A stretch of 6,155 bases of DNA. Origin: Eubacteriales bacterium (lineage in GTDB: Bacteria; Bacillota; Clostridia; Lachnospirales; Lachnospiraceae). The translations under genes and the position numbers were made by a program. The notes beneath the pieces were generated by a model. The model saw only the letters and a program-made list of their open reading frames with translations, was not told where the DNA came from and made no database searches. The DNA lies in NCBI GenBank assembly GCA_030536565.1, contig JAUNPT010000133.1:1-6155 (forward strand), given 5' to 3'. Below, piece by piece: positions 5,670 through 6,155 of this stretch (the stretch's first letter is position 1; each line of letters starts with the position of its first letter).

Positions 5670-5682
5670 CACTTGCTTTTTT
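5651..5682. terminator. Bidirectional terminator shared by add and the convergent repressor gene
   Basis: Stem AAAGCAGGTGC (5652-5662) pairs with GCACTTGCTTT (5669-5679) with one G-U pair, around a TTTATA loop. T-runs follow on both strands (5677-5682 on plus; TTTTCTT on minus). The stem is made of the last codons of both genes, and the stop codons sit in or next to the loop. Confidence 0.85.
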
Positions 5683-6023
5683 AAAGCTTCAAAGCTTTCT
5701 TTACTGATAACGTGTTCTATCCGGCAGGCATCTTCATCTGCAATTGACTGGTCAACGCCAAGACGTATCAGCCATGCGGATAAAAGTTCATGACGTTCAT
5801 AAATCATTTCTGCAATTTCTTTCCCTGATTCAGTAAGATAAATATAGCCTTCCTTTGTTACAGTTATATGGTTGTTTTCACGAAGGTTTTTCATTGCGAT
5901 GCTTACACTGGATTTTTTAAATCCTAATTCGTTAGCAACATCTACGGAACGGACAACAGGAAGCTGTTTGCTTAATACTAGAATTGTTTCAAGATAATTT
6001 TCTGCTGATTCATGAACTGCCAT
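5664..6023 (-). CDS. Short DtxR-type metal-dependent transcriptional repressor
   Basis: A 119-residue protein with the N-terminal winged helix (about 4-64, including VANELGFKKSSVSIAMKNL) and the metal-binding/dimerisation helices (about 65-119). It lacks the C-terminal SH3-like domain of DtxR (226 residues) and is shorter than MntR (about 142). Aligning by eye, H78 (YERHELL), C100, E103 and H104 (ACRIEH) match ligands H79, C102, E105 and H106 of DtxR. The first ligand, Met10 in DtxR or Asp8 in MntR, is N9 here. Such proteins bind DNA when loaded with Fe(II) or Mn(II) and repress metal uptake genes. An ATG at 6035 has no ribosome binding site; the one at 6023 has GGAG 6 nt upstream and gives the usual family start MAVHESAENYLETI, so 6023 was chosen. 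The outward promoter at the right edge may drive a metal transporter such as feoAB, but that gene is not visible. Confidence 0.88.
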   Translation of the reverse strand: MAVHESAENYLETILVLSKQLPVVRSVDVANELGFKKSSVSIAMKNLRENNHITVTKEGYIYLTESGKEIAEMIYERHELLSAWLIRLGVDQSIADEDACRIEHVISKESFEALKKQVL

Positions 6024-6040
6024 AATTTTCTCCATTCTGA

Positions 6041-6054
6041 GGGCTTACACGCCC
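6041..6054 (-). repeat. Small hairpin in the leader of the DtxR-type gene
   Basis: On the minus strand, GGGC (6054-6051) can pair with GCCC (6044-6041) around a six-base loop, just upstream of the GGAG ribosome binding site at 6033-6030. The stem is only 4 bp, so it may be incidental, but it is a GC-rich spot in AT-rich DNA. Confidence 0.25.
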
Positions 6055-6064
6055 ATCATTTCAC

Positions 6065-6084
6065 ATAATAAGTATTGTTATTAT
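6065..6084. promoter_or_regulatory. Operator-like inverted repeat over the repressor gene promoter
   Basis: ATAATAAGTATTGTTATTAT is a 20-bp element with perfect 7-bp inverted arms and a 6-bp spacer. It covers most of the -10 box (6080-6085) and the expected transcription start. DtxR-family operators are palindromes of about this size, so autoregulation is a reasonable inference. The element is AT-rich, so chance occurrence is possible. Confidence 0.4.
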
Positions 6085-6108
6085 AACATATATGTTGGTA
6101 AAGGGCAA
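6080..6108 (-). promoter_or_regulatory. Promoter of the DtxR-type repressor gene
   Basis: On the minus strand, TTGCCC (6108-6103), a 17-nt spacer, then a perfect TATAAT (6085-6080). The spacer holds a perfect palindrome, AACATATATGTT (6085-6096), a second candidate operator. The leader to the start codon is about 50 nt. Confidence 0.6.
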
Positions 6109-6122
6109 AAAAAATATATATT
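6095..6122 (+). promoter_or_regulatory. Candidate outward promoter for a gene beyond the right edge
   Basis: TTGGTA (6095-6100), a 16-nt spacer, then TATATT (6117-6122; 5/6 to consensus) on the plus strand. It is back to back with the repressor promoter and could share its operators. No coding start is visible in the remaining 33 bases. Confidence 0.35.
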
Positions 6123-6155
6123 ATTGCGGCAAAATGTGGTAACATAAAAGAGATT

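Noticed and set aside
5681..5698. Direct repeat AAAGCTT at the end of the repressor gene
   Set aside because: It lies in coding sequence for the lysine/alanine-rich C-terminus and is explained by codon use.

Overview
The window is AT-rich and looks like the chromosome of an anaerobic, low-GC Firmicute, most likely a Lachnospiraceae/Clostridia member. This rests on gene content and codon style: strong GGAGG-type ribosome binding sites, a clostridial-style AgrB, a glycyl-radical activase, and a short DtxR-type regulator. The assignment is an inference; no database search was run.

Layout, left to right. (1) Positions 1-220, minus strand: the first 73 residues of an AgrB-type peptide protease, cut by the window edge. 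(2) Positions 221-549: an AT-rich divergent promoter region built on a 34-bp inverted repeat (311-344 and 411-444, 27/34 identical). Its CAGTTA-type half-sites are 21 bp apart, the geometry of LytTR/AgrA operators. One arm faces agrB and the other faces a small XRE-family regulator gene (550-864), which is followed by a clear intrinsic terminator. (3) Positions 1027-3831: a tight three-gene signalling operon. It encodes a protein with four 29-30-residue MshEN-like repeats fused to a CheX-like phosphatase domain, a single-domain CheY-like response regulator, and a six-helix membrane diguanylate cyclase with a C-terminal receiver domain. (4) Positions 3926-5669: pflA (pyruvate formate-lyase activase) and add (adenosine deaminase), 1 nt apart, behind their own AT-rich promoter with a Rex-like palindrome. 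(5) Positions 5664-6023, minus strand: a short DtxR-type metal-dependent repressor, convergent with add. The two genes overlap by 6 nt and share a bidirectional terminator whose stem is made of their last codons. (6) Positions 6024-6155: the promoter of that repressor, with operator-like palindromes and a probable outward promoter for a gene beyond the right edge.

How the parts may work together. The left edge resembles the P2/P3 divergent promoter of agr quorum sensing, with an XRE regulator in place of RNAIII as the opposite output. The central operon can be read as a closed c-di-GMP/phosphorylation circuit. The cyclase is switched by its receiver domain, the CheX domain could dephosphorylate that receiver and the free CheY-like protein, and the MshEN-like repeats could sense c-di-GMP and feed back. 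No histidine kinase is visible in the window. The right part is metabolic and metal-regulatory, and has no obvious link to the signalling modules.

The strongest candidates for something undescribed are the MshEN-repeat/CheX fusion operon and the symmetric LytTR-type operator pair that links agrB to an XRE regulator.
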